Program-made: the position numbers and the translations under genes | From: Saprospiraceae bacterium | Lineage (GTDB): Bacteria > Bacteroidota > Bacteroidia > Chitinophagales > Saprospiraceae | NCBI GenBank assembly: GCA_019638385.1 | Contig: JAHBTW010000001.1 | Coordinates: forward strand, 558,001-622,000 | DNA: 64,000 nt | Direction: 5' to 3' | In this document: positions 53,685-61,143 of the stretch, one piece after another | Layout: the number at the start of each line of letters is the position of its first letter | Position numbering within the stretch: the first letter of the stretch is position 1 | The notes under the pieces: model-generated | Told to the model about the DNA's origin: nothing | Database searches by the model: none | Seen by the model: only the letters and a program-made list of their open reading frames with translations

Positions 53685-54830
53685 ATGCTGAACAAAACGA
53701 GTGCCACTACCCCCCTTGAAAACGTGGATTGGGATGACATCCTCGAAACCCTCCAGGAGCAGCGCTGCGTCCTCTTTTTGGGGCAGGGCGCCTGCGAAGC
53801 CCCCGGCGGCGGCGACATCCAGTCCGCACTCAGCCAATGGCTCGACTCCGACAACCCCGACCACCCCTACATCCACGTCCACAACCCCGACGGGTTTTTC
53901 CTTTTCAAAAAGCGCTTCCACAACCGCAAGGTCATTGCCGGGATGAAGCAGTTTTACAGCCGGCCCTTCCCGGAGGCGGAAGCGCAGTTTGCCCGCATCA
54001 CACGTATCCCTTTTTCCATGATTTTCAGCCTCACACCCGACAATATCCTTGCCCGCACCTTCGACGTGATGGGCTATGATTACCAGCCCGACTTTTATTT
54101 CCGCAAACGCAAGGCTTCCGAGCATTTTGAAAAACCAAACAAACAAAAACCGCTCATTTACAACCTTTTGGGAAACATCGAAGAGCCGGAGAGCCTCGTG
54201 CTGACCCACAGCGATTTTTTCGACTACCTCGAATCGGTCTTCGAGGCCAACAGCATGAACCAGCGCCTCAAGGACGAACTGGAGCAAATGGAGCGCTTCA
54301 TTTTCCTCGGCCTGCCCTACGAAAAATGGTACTTCCAACTCCTGCTCCGGGTACTGGCCCTCCACACCGAAAAGTTCAAGGACATCGAGCGTTTTGCCCT
54401 GCGGGAATTTGAAAACCCCCAACTGCAAAAACTCTACACCGAGGAATTCAAAATCGAGTTTTTCCCCGCCCGCACCCCGGAGTTCATCGGCGAGCTGTAC
54501 CGCCAATGCGAGACCAACGGCCTGCTCAAGCCCCTAACGGCCCCCGACCCCGCCGAAGCCGCCATGCCCGACCCCAGCCCCGCTGCCATGAAGGAACTCA
54601 TCGCATCGGCTGAAACGGACGAGGCTTTGCAACTGCTCAAGGTCTTCCTCGCCCGCCGCAAGCCCCGCAGCCACCCGCTCGCCAACGACCTCGTGGTGCT
54701 GCGCAACCAGCACCACCTCTTGCGACAACGGGATATGCGGGGCACTATTGACTCCCGTGACCTCTCCGTGGAAAACAATCAAATCACCGCCCGGCTGCTG
54801 GAATTGATTGACCAAGCCCAAAACCTGTGA
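53685..54830 (+). CDS. SIR2-like effector candidate with C-terminal effector-associated domain
   Basis: A 381-residue cytosolic protein. Residues ~1-270 resemble SIR2_2 NAD-binding domains found in bacterial defence: nucleotide-binding start RCVLFLGQGA, FSLTPDNILARTF at the TTN(Y)D position and YNLLGNIEEPESLVLTHSDFFDYL at the catalytic segment. The His expected in the last (LHG) is Leu (LLG), so NADase activity is uncertain. Residues ~300-381 (LIASAETDEALQLLKVFLARR ... NDLVVLRNQHHLLRQRD ... LSVENNQITARLLELID) look like an effector-associated helical domain (EAD11-like), used for homotypic docking in STAND conflict systems. Its stop overlaps the STAND gene start (GTGA). Confidence 0.72.
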   Translation: MLNKTSATTPLENVDWDDILETLQEQRCVLFLGQGACEAPGGGDIQSALSQWLDSDNPDHPYIHVHNPDGFFLFKKRFHNRKVIAGMKQFYSRPFPEAEAQFARITRIPFSMIFSLTPDNILARTFDVMGYDYQPDFYFRKRKASEHFEKPNKQKPLIYNLLGNIEEPESLVLTHSDFFDYLESVFEANSMNQRLKDELEQMERFIFLGLPYEKWYFQLLLRVLALHTEKFKDIERFALREFENPQLQKLYTEEFKIEFFPARTPEFIGELYRQCETNGLLKPLTAPDPAEAAMPDPSPAAMKELIASAETDEALQLLKVFLARRKPRSHPLANDLVVLRNQHHLLRQRDMRGTIDSRDLSVENNQITARLLELIDQAQNL

Positions 54831-56542
54831 AAGCCATGCAAAACGAACAAGCGCCACCGAATAGGTCATCCACCAAAGGGAATTACCGCTACCCCGGTGT
54901 CACGCCTTTCACGACGGAGCAGCAAAACGTTTTCTTCGGCAGGGACAAAGATGAGGAAGACCTCTACCGCCTCCTCCGGAGGGAGCCGCTCGTGGTGCTG
55001 TACGGCAAGAGCGGCCTCGGCAAAAGCTCCCTGCTCAATGCGAGCATCGTGCCACGCTGCATAGCGGACGGAACGCACAGCCCCCTCGTCGTCCGCTTCG
55101 GCGCCTGGACGGAGGGCGCCGAAAAATCGCCCCTCGACCGGGCAAAGGAGGCCCTCGCCAAAGACCACGCAAGCCCCACCTTCCTCAGCCGCCTGCTGCC
55201 CGGCGACAGCTCCCTCTGGCACGCCGCCAAGTCCCGCCAACTCAACGGCGGCGGCTCCCCGCTCCTGATTTTCGACCAGTTCGAGGAACTGTTCAGCTAC
55301 CCGGAGGAACAGGTGCGCCGCTTCCGGGAGGAACTTTCCGAACTGCTGCACACGGGCATCCCCCTGCGCTTCCGGCGCATGGCCGAGGCTGCCGACGACC
55401 TCGCCGAAGCCGACGAGGAACGCCTCGAAACCCCGCTCGACGCCCGCATCCTCTTTGCCATCCGCTCCGACCGGATGCACCTGCTCGACCGCCTCAAAGA
55501 CTACCTGCCCACCGTGCTGCGCCATTGTTTTGAACTGAAAGCCCTCCAGCCCGCCGACGCCAATGACGCCATCCTTCTGCCCGCACAGGCGGCCGGCGAT
55601 TTTAAGACCCCGACCTTTGCATACAGCCCCGCCGCCCTGCAAACCATCCTGCATTTCCTGAAAGACCCGCAGGACGGGCGCATCGAGGGCATCCTGCTCC
55701 AGATGCTCTGCGAAAATTATGAACGCCAGCTCGTGGCCGCACAGGGGCTGCACCTGCTCGACACCGCCGACATCGGCGACCCGGAGCAGGTGGTGAAAAA
55801 ATACTACGAGGAAAAAATAACCGGCCTGCCCGAACCGGAACGCCTCCCCGCCTGCCGCCTCATCGAGGAGGGCCTCGTGAGCGAGGGCGAGGCCATGCGC
55901 CTTTCCCTCCACGAAAACTACATCCGCAGCGAATACGGCGTGGACAAAGCCCTGCTCGAACGCCTCGTGGACAGCCGCCTGCTCCGCTCCGAGCCGTTCC
56001 TGCGGGGCGGCTATACCTACGAACTGAGCCACGACCGCCTCGTGCCGCCCGTGCTGCATGCCCGCTCGAACCGGCGGGAGGAGGAGGCGAGACTGGAAAC
56101 GGAACGCCTCGAACGGGAACGCCAGCAAAAATTAGAGGAGGCACAGCAGCAGGCAGAAAAGGAGCGGGCGCTGCGGGAAAAGGCCGAGGTGAACGAAAAG
56201 CGGGCAGGGCAGCAGACTCAATTAGCGGCGGTGATTTCGGTGCTGGCTTTTGTGGCGGCGGTGGTAGCGGGGTATTTTTGGTGGCATGCGAATGAGCAGA
56301 AAGCCACTGCCGAAAATGCAACGGCGGCCGCCAACGAACGCCTACTGGAAGCGCTGCAAGAAAAAGACCAGCGCCTCAAAGGCGAAAAAGCCCAATTGCT
56401 TCGCTCCCAAGCGGTGTACCAAACTGCCGGGGACAGCATCCTCCTGCGAGAAACCACACAGGCCATAGCTGAAAAAGACAGCTTGATACAACTGAATACA
56501 CAAAACATAGGGGATGCCTACGCCCGCCAAAAACAGCAATGA
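54827..56542 (+). CDS. Membrane-anchored STAND NTPase (nSTAND1-like)
   Basis: A 571-residue signalling ATPase. Residues ~22-50 (YPGVTPFTTEQQNVFFGRDKDEEDL) are the nSTAND1 leader. Walker A is GKSGLGKSS (~60-68) and Walker B is LLIFDQFEELF (~146-156). Sensor and winged-helix regions follow, with YELSHDRLVPPVL at ~400. A Glu/Arg-rich coiled coil (~415-463) leads to one transmembrane helix (~464-486) and an 85-residue tail on the far side. The tail is again helical. There is no WD40 or TPR sensor in the same chain; the next gene, overlapping by 4 bp, supplies an exported sensor-like protein. It may start at GTG 54827 or ATG 54836. Confidence 0.82.
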   Translation: MKAMQNEQAPPNRSSTKGNYRYPGVTPFTTEQQNVFFGRDKDEEDLYRLLRREPLVVLYGKSGLGKSSLLNASIVPRCIADGTHSPLVVRFGAWTEGAEKSPLDRAKEALAKDHASPTFLSRLLPGDSSLWHAAKSRQLNGGGSPLLIFDQFEELFSYPEEQVRRFREELSELLHTGIPLRFRRMAEAADDLAEADEERLETPLDARILFAIRSDRMHLLDRLKDYLPTVLRHCFELKALQPADANDAILLPAQAAGDFKTPTFAYSPAALQTILHFLKDPQDGRIEGILLQMLCENYERQLVAAQGLHLLDTADIGDPEQVVKKYYEEKITGLPEPERLPACRLIEEGLVSEGEAMRLSLHENYIRSEYGVDKALLERLVDSRLLRSEPFLRGGYTYELSHDRLVPPVLHARSNRREEEARLETERLERERQQKLEEAQQQAEKERALREKAEVNEKRAGQQTQLAAVISVLAFVAAVVAGYFWWHANEQKATAENATAAANERLLEALQEKDQRLKGEKAQLLRSQAVYQTAGDSILLRETTQAIAEKDSLIQLNTQNIGDAYARQKQQ

Positions 56543-57840
56543 CCATGCGCACACTTGCTTTGCCCTTACTGATTTTGTTTTTTGGCCTGCCGGGCATGGC
56601 CCAGGACTGCCCACATTTCGACCGCCTTATGCGCACAGCGGATACACACTGGCGAAGTGGCGAGTTTGATAAAGCCCTGAACCAACTGGCCGCTGCACGA
56701 GAGCACTGCCCGGGGGAAGGAAAGAAGGTGGATGATAAGTTGCTGGATTTTACTAATAAAATCACACGAAAGTATATGGAGGCAGAGGAAGACAAACAGC
56801 GTGCCGACAAAGCCCTCCAAAACCTCCAACGCATCGCCGACCAGGCCGTTCCCATCGTACTGGCCGATATTGACAGGGACATTTACCGCCTTGAGTACGA
56901 TGCCACTTACGAAAAATGTAAAACCGCCGTGGGCCTCAATGCCCGTCGCCCGGAAGTGGAAAAGCGAATATGGGAAATCGCCTACTTCTACACCGAGGCC
57001 GATACGGCGGCTGCGGCAGTGGCTTTTCTCAACCTGCTTCGGCCCACCGGACTGACCGCCGAAACACCCGGCCTGCAGGATAAACTGCGCGCCTACCTCG
57101 CCGTCACCCTGCCCTCTTATTATATGGATACCCTGCAAGAACGCTATTATCCTAAAACGCTGCTGGTGGAGGGAGGAGCGTTTTGGCAAGAGGAACTGGA
57201 GGATACCCTCTGGGTAGAAAAGCCTTTCCACATCGCCGAAACGGAGATCACCTACTGGCAATACAACGTATTCGCGCGAGCGGAAAAACACCATATCGAA
57301 CCGCCCGCCTGGGAGTATGCCGGTGACAATCCGGCCGTGTATGTCAGTTGGTACGACGCGGCGTTTTACTGCACCTGGCTGAGCAAACGGCATGGAAAGG
57401 GTACCGTTTATACCCTCACCAACCCGAGGCAAGGTACTTGGTCTCTTCATTATGATGTGAAGATAGATACCTTCGCCAATGGCTACCGCCTGCCCACCGA
57501 GGCTCAATGGGAGTTTGCAGCGCGAGGCGGCAATTATTCTATGGGGTATGAGTACAGCGGCGATTCGGTTCTGACCAATGTGGCCTGGTATTCCGACAAT
57601 TCCAATAACCGCACCCGTGCTGTTAAGCTAAAAAAAACGAATGAACTGGGCTTGTATGACATGAGCGGCAATGTATGGGAATGGTGCGCGGATTGGTATG
57701 ATGAGGGTTCGAGCCGGGTGATCCGCGGCGGGTCGTGGGGCAACAGCTCGCGGTACTGCCGGTCGGCGAGCCGCTCCTGGGGCGACCCCGGCGCCCGCAC
57801 CAACCTTGTTGGCTTCCGCCTGGTCTTCGTCCCGCAGTGA
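56539..57840 (+). CDS. DGR target: exported FGE-sulfatase/C-type-lectin-fold sensor
   Basis: A 433-residue protein whose C-terminus is diversified by the adjacent retroelement. Signal peptide MRTLALPLLILFFGLPGMAQ. Residues ~22-200 are helical and TPR-like. Residues ~210-433 are an FGE-sulfatase (SUMF1-type, C-type lectin) domain: FHIAETEITYWQYNVF, AVYVSWYDAAFYCTWLSKRHG, NGYRLPTEAQWEFAARGG, GLYDMSGNVWEWCADWYD, RVIRGGSW and GFRLVFVPQ. The two catalytic Cys of true formylglycine enzymes are absent, so it should bind rather than modify. The last ~45 codons are the variable repeat. Translationally coupled to the STAND gene. A DNA hairpin and a terminator follow. Confidence 0.9.
   Translation: MTMRTLALPLLILFFGLPGMAQDCPHFDRLMRTADTHWRSGEFDKALNQLAAAREHCPGEGKKVDDKLLDFTNKITRKYMEAEEDKQRADKALQNLQRIADQAVPIVLADIDRDIYRLEYDATYEKCKTAVGLNARRPEVEKRIWEIAYFYTEADTAAAAVAFLNLLRPTGLTAETPGLQDKLRAYLAVTLPSYYMDTLQERYYPKTLLVEGGAFWQEELEDTLWVEKPFHIAETEITYWQYNVFARAEKHHIEPPAWEYAGDNPAVYVSWYDAAFYCTWLSKRHGKGTVYTLTNPRQGTWSLHYDVKIDTFANGYRLPTEAQWEFAARGGNYSMGYEYSGDSVLTNVAWYSDNSNNRTRAVKLKKTNELGLYDMSGNVWEWCADWYDEGSSRVIRGGSWGNSSRYCRSASRSWGDPGARTNLVGFRLVFVPQ
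57703..57837 (+). repeat. DGR variable repeat (VR), 135 bp
   Basis: Aligns without gaps to the template repeat at 59466-59600. There are 23 differences, 22 at template adenines (35 adenines in all) and one G-to-C. The flanks are invariant, including the last 30 bases (GTTGGCTTCC through CCCGCAG), which would serve as the initiation site for mutagenic homing. It encodes residues ~389-433 of the lectin-fold protein. Confidence 0.96.
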
Positions 57841-57857
57841 GGCAGTCTGCCTATTCG

Positions 57858-57877
57858 GCTTTACTCATGAGCAAAGC
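57858..57877. other. Palindrome just downstream of VR, candidate DGR target-recognition hairpin
   Basis: GCTTTACTCATGAGCAAAGC, a 20-base palindrome with one mispair, beginning 21 bases after VR. Hairpin or cruciform DNA at this place is required for retrohoming in characterised DGRs. The 16 bases CGGCTTTACTCATGAG that include its left part recur as an exact reverse complement directly after the template repeat (59601-59616). Confidence 0.7.
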
Positions 57878-57885
57878 GAGCTGTT

Positions 57886-57931
57886 GAAAAAAAGCAAAGG
57901 GAGGTGAGGGACGAACCTCCCGTGCTTTTTT
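57886..57931. terminator. Bidirectional intrinsic terminator after the sensor gene
   Basis: Stem GGGAGGT / ACCTCCC (57899-57921) extended by AAAAAAGCA on the left and TGCTTTTTT on the right. It separates the immune-like operon from the retroelement genes. Confidence 0.65.
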
Positions 57932-58004
57932 GAGGCAGCGAGCGAATAAATAGGAAACTGATACCGGCGTAGCCGGTCGATTTTTTTTAAAAAAGCGAGG
58001 AATT

Positions 58005-58469
58005 ATGCAAATCAAACTCTTCACCATACCCGTGGGCGACGGTGGCGGCGCACTGGCGGAAATGAACGCCTTCCTGCGGGGCAACAAGATACTGGAAGTG
58101 GAAAACCAGCTCGTCAACAATGAGCATGGGGCGTATTGGTGCTTCTGTGTGCGCTATATCGAGCGGGCTTATCCGGAAGCCGACACCAAGAAAGGGGTAA
58201 AGGTGGACTATCGAAGTGTATTAGACGAAGCCACTTTCCAAAAATTTTCCAAACTGCGGGAAATACGCAAGAAGATCTCCGTGGATGAGGGTCTCTCTGC
58301 CTTCATCATCTTCACGGATGAAGAACTGGCGGAGCTGGCCAAACTGGATGAAATAACGGAGAAAAACATGCTGGCCATCAAGGGTGTCGGTGAGAAGAAG
58401 GTGGAACGTTTTGCCAAATATTTTATCACCCAACCCAAAAGCGATGAAGCGGCAGGGCTACCTGATTGA
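58005..58469 (+). CDS. DGR accessory protein with HRDC domain
   Basis: A 154-residue protein. The N-terminal half (LFTIPVGDGGGALAEMNAFLRGNKILEVENQLV) is a DGR/helicase-accessory type leader and the C-terminal half is an HRDC domain (ATFQKFSKLREIRKKISV ... ITEKNMLAIKGVGEKKVERFAKYF). HRDC proteins accompany many DGRs in place of, or besides, Avd and are thought to bind nucleic acid for the reverse transcriptase. It overlaps the RT gene by 26 bp. Confidence 0.85.
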   Translation: MQIKLFTIPVGDGGGALAEMNAFLRGNKILEVENQLVNNEHGAYWCFCVRYIERAYPEADTKKGVKVDYRSVLDEATFQKFSKLREIRKKISVDEGLSAFIIFTDEELAELAKLDEITEKNMLAIKGVGEKKVERFAKYFITQPKSDEAAGLPD

Positions 58470-59442
58470 ATCAATTGCAACCATGGACAACCTGGAGTTG
58501 GCCTACTACAAAGCCCGCAAAGGCAAGGCCGACAAGGCGAGCGTCTATGCCTTTGGTAAAGACCTGAGAGCAAATCTGAGTCTGCTGCAAAGCCAAATCC
58601 TATCAGGGGAAGTAGAAGTGGGCGGCTACCACTACTTCACCGTATATGACCCCAAGAAGCGGCAGATATGCGCCGCGCCCTTCGCCCAACGGGTGCTGCA
58701 CCACGCGCTGATGAATGTGTGCCATCCCTTTTTTGAAAAGGCGCAAACAGCCGACAGCCACGCCAGCCGTATCGGGATGGGTACCTACGCCGCACTCGAC
58801 CAAGCAAAAGAAAATACCCGCCGCTACCTATGGTTTTTGAAACTGGATGGAAGGAAGTATTTTGACAGCATCCACCACGGTGTACTGCGGCAGCAACTTT
58901 GCCGGATGTTCAAGGATAGTCAATTGCTGCGCATTTTCGATCAAATCATAGACAGCTATTGTGTAGAATCGGGTCGCGGGATGCCGATTGGCAACCTGAC
59001 GAGTCAGTATTTTGCCAATCACTATTTATCGGTTGCCGACCATTACGCCAGGGAAGTTCTCCGCGTCCCTGCGTATGTGCGCTACATGGACGATATGATG
59101 TTATGGCACAACGACAAGGAAGCGCTGCTGGAAGCGGGCCGTCGTTTTAAGGACTTTGTTGAGACCCAACTGAAACTGGAACTGAAGCCGTTCTGCTTGA
59201 ACAAAAACACAGAGGGGCTACCGTTTTTAGGCTACCTGTTGTATCCCGACCGCACCCGTCTTGCTCAACGGAGCCGCAAGCGGTTTATCGAAAAAACCAA
59301 GGAGTACGGGCGATTGTTGCAAGAAGGAAAATGGTCGCAAAAAAAATACCAGCGGCATATAGAGCCGCTCACTGCATTCACGCTGCACGCCGATACGAAA
59401 GTGTTTCGGCAAAAGGTGCTCCTGGCTACAGAATACCTTTGA
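58444..59442 (+). CDS. DGR reverse transcriptase
   Basis: A 332-residue group-II-like reverse transcriptase of the DGR type. It begins MKRQGYLIESIATMDNL. Domain 1 has YDPKKRQICAAPFAQRVLHHALM, domain 3 has FLKLDGRKYFDSIHH, domain 4 has GMPIGNLTSQYFAN with the DGR-specific SQ in place of SP, and the catalytic YMDDM is in VRYMDDMMLWH. LPFLGYLLYPDR follows at the thumb. This enzyme copies the template RNA with adenine-directed errors. I start at ATG 58444, inside the end of the HRDC gene; the longer frame to 58384 has no RT character. The template repeat lies 23 bp after the stop. Confidence 0.95.
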   Translation: MKRQGYLIESIATMDNLELAYYKARKGKADKASVYAFGKDLRANLSLLQSQILSGEVEVGGYHYFTVYDPKKRQICAAPFAQRVLHHALMNVCHPFFEKAQTADSHASRIGMGTYAALDQAKENTRRYLWFLKLDGRKYFDSIHHGVLRQQLCRMFKDSQLLRIFDQIIDSYCVESGRGMPIGNLTSQYFANHYLSVADHYAREVLRVPAYVRYMDDMMLWHNDKEALLEAGRRFKDFVETQLKLELKPFCLNKNTEGLPFLGYLLYPDRTRLAQRSRKRFIEKTKEYGRLLQEGKWSQKKYQRHIEPLTAFTLHADTKVFRQKVLLATEYL

Positions 59443-59465
59443 ACTAAAGATAAAGGGCATCCATC

Positions 59466-59600
59466 GAGGGTACGAACCGGGTGATCCGCGGCGGGTCGTG
59501 GAACAACAACACGGAGAACTGCCGGACGGCGAACCGCAACAGGAACAACCCCGACAACCGCAACAACAATGTTGGCTTCCGCCTGGTCTTCGTCCCGCAG
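59466..59600 (+). repeat. DGR template repeat (TR), 135 bp
   Basis: The donor copy for VR. It is rich in AAC codons (AACAACAACAC and similar) over the diversifiable part, so adenine mutagenesis samples many residues without making stop codons. It is non-coding as used, although a short frame passes through it. It sits 23 bp after the reverse transcriptase stop. Confidence 0.96.
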
Positions 59601-59739
59601 CTCATGAGTAAAGCCGGATGGCTGCTGCTGAACAGATGGGTGTCCCTGCTCCCGATTATTCGGGACAAATAGTTTTCCAAAGTACCCGGTGCTGGTAGGG
59701 CGAGCTGGATGGCCGCTTCGAAGGCTCCGGGTGTTTTTT
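59601..59739 (+). ncRNA. Candidate 3' spacer of the DGR template RNA with terminator
   Basis: After TR come CTCATGAGTAAAGCCG (inverse of the VR-side sequence), a GTCCC ... CCCGATTATTCGGGAC hairpin at 59642-59666, and a longer stem ACCCGG / CCGGGT (59684-59732) followed by GTTTTTT, an intrinsic terminator. In characterised DGRs a structured region 3' of TR is needed for cDNA priming; this is the natural candidate, by position. Confidence 0.5.
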
Positions 59740-59913
59740 ATCTGGCGCCTCTACGCCACCAAGCCGCGCCGCTGGGCGGGGCCTACCGCCCGGGTGGTGG
59801 CCGATAGGCCGGTGCTTGTTTCACGGGTACGGGACAAGCCTTACATTTGAGGCCAAAACCAGCCGTGGCATGACCTAACATGCCTCGCCATTAATAAACG
59901 AATTGAACTAATC
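59740..59913. other. GC-rich hairpin region, no gene seen
   Basis: Several strong stems, for example GGGCGG / CCGCCC around 59775-59793 and GGCC GATA GGCC near 59808-59819, then AT-rich sequence before the next ATG. Confidence 0.4.
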
Positions 59914-61134
59914 ATGATGGATAACTATCAGAGCATGCTCGGGCATTGCGAAAAAAATACCCGAATATCCAAGCGGGTGATAGATGAACATCTCATCTAC
60001 TATGCTGCGGCGAAGGCCGGGTTGGATAAAAAGATTGATCAGCTACTGAAACCCTTCCGTCATGTTGCAAGGAGGGTACCGGATAGTGCTCTCAATATAT
60101 TCAAATCCGAATATATTACCATACAATTATTTCGTAAGAATGGGCTGTTAGGCAAGTATATCAACCATTCCGAAATTAGAGCTTTGCCACCGGAAGACTA
60201 TCATTTCCTGGAACATCAACTGCAACATCCCTGGCGTTTTAGCTATGCCATCATCAAGGACAATCCCGCCGTTGATTTTTACAATATGGTGGATGTGTTC
60301 ACCTCCGGGGAATACCTGCTCTACTCGCCCGGCATGAGCCAAACCCTCAGGGAAATGCCTGCCATCCTCTGGTTCAACCTGATCAACTTCAACGGCCAAT
60401 GCTGGCAGACTACCGGGGTCATTCAGGGTTTTCAAAGCTTTACGCCCAATGATATTTTCTTTTTCGCCACCGAGATATACCCCGACCTGGAGGATGAAGG
60501 AGAAATGCTGCGCAAAATAGAGGACAATCCCTGGCCTTTTTTTATGTTGATAACCGGAAGTATGCGACCTCAAGTAGAGAGCGACGGATATAAAGTGATT
60601 TACCATTCGGCGACGGATGACGTAACCCGTCTGCCTGTTGACAAGCTCAAGCAGGCTTTTGTGGTAAGTTGGAACAAAGGCGTCTATGAATTGAAATCCG
60701 AAGCGTTTTCGAACCCACCACATTTTGCAAAAGCTTATTTTGAAGAGTCAACGAAAACGCTGCACCGCTTTGCCATGACCGCCCAGGGCTTCGACCAATT
60801 GACAAATGAACTCTTGAACAATGGCATAGCAATAGACCCCGAACCGCTCGTCGAAGTAGGGCCTTCCATGATGAGTGTCACAGAAGAAATACTACGGCGC
60901 AAAATAGAAGTGAACCCCTACGAGGGAATGTTTGCTTCCACACCCGATGCTGATGTGTCAGAAAACACCGACAAACTCAATCACCTGCTTAAAATGGCCT
61001 TACCGTTCATCAATGAAGGCAAGCCGTTGGACGTAGAAAAATTAGCCGCCGAGGCAGGTGTTGACCTCGATACGACCATACAGGTATTAGAGCAAGTTAC
61101 GGCTCATCTGCAAAAAATACGGGATAGGAAATGA
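59914..61134 (+). CDS. Unknown 406-aa protein beside the DGR
   Basis: Not recognised. It is cytosolic by sequence (no signal or membrane segment). The N-terminal ~110 residues are helical and basic (KRVIDEHLIYYAAAKAGLDKKIDQLLKPFRHVARRV). The middle has aromatic strands (EMPAILWFNLINFNGQCWQTTGVIQGFQSFTPNDIFFFATEIYPDLEDE, PWPFFMLITGSMRP). The C-terminal helix (LDVEKLAAEAGVDLDTTIQVLEQV) looks like a small HTH or saposin-like unit. It is on the same strand 470 bp after the reverse transcriptase stop with TR between, so it may be unrelated or a further member of the island. Confidence 0.5.
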   Translation: MMDNYQSMLGHCEKNTRISKRVIDEHLIYYAAAKAGLDKKIDQLLKPFRHVARRVPDSALNIFKSEYITIQLFRKNGLLGKYINHSEIRALPPEDYHFLEHQLQHPWRFSYAIIKDNPAVDFYNMVDVFTSGEYLLYSPGMSQTLREMPAILWFNLINFNGQCWQTTGVIQGFQSFTPNDIFFFATEIYPDLEDEGEMLRKIEDNPWPFFMLITGSMRPQVESDGYKVIYHSATDDVTRLPVDKLKQAFVVSWNKGVYELKSEAFSNPPHFAKAYFEESTKTLHRFAMTAQGFDQLTNELLNNGIAIDPEPLVEVGPSMMSVTEEILRRKIEVNPYEGMFASTPDADVSENTDKLNHLLKMALPFINEGKPLDVEKLAAEAGVDLDTTIQVLEQVTAHLQKIRDRK

Positions 61135-61143
61135 GTCAACGGG

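Noticed and set aside
54866..56128. 420-codon open frame on the minus strand across the STAND gene
   Set aside because: It is antisense to a clear NTPase with Walker motifs; it arises from the C-rich codon use of the real gene and has low-complexity Ala/Glu/Gly composition.
56539..57840. Reading the lectin-fold protein as a formylglycine-generating enzyme
   Set aside because: The domain is of that superfamily but lacks the catalytic Cys pair and its C-terminus is a DGR variable repeat, so ligand binding is the better call.
59481..59672. 63-codon frame over the template repeat
   Set aside because: Runs through TR (many Asn codons) because TR mirrors coding VR; it has no start context of its own and TR functions as RNA.
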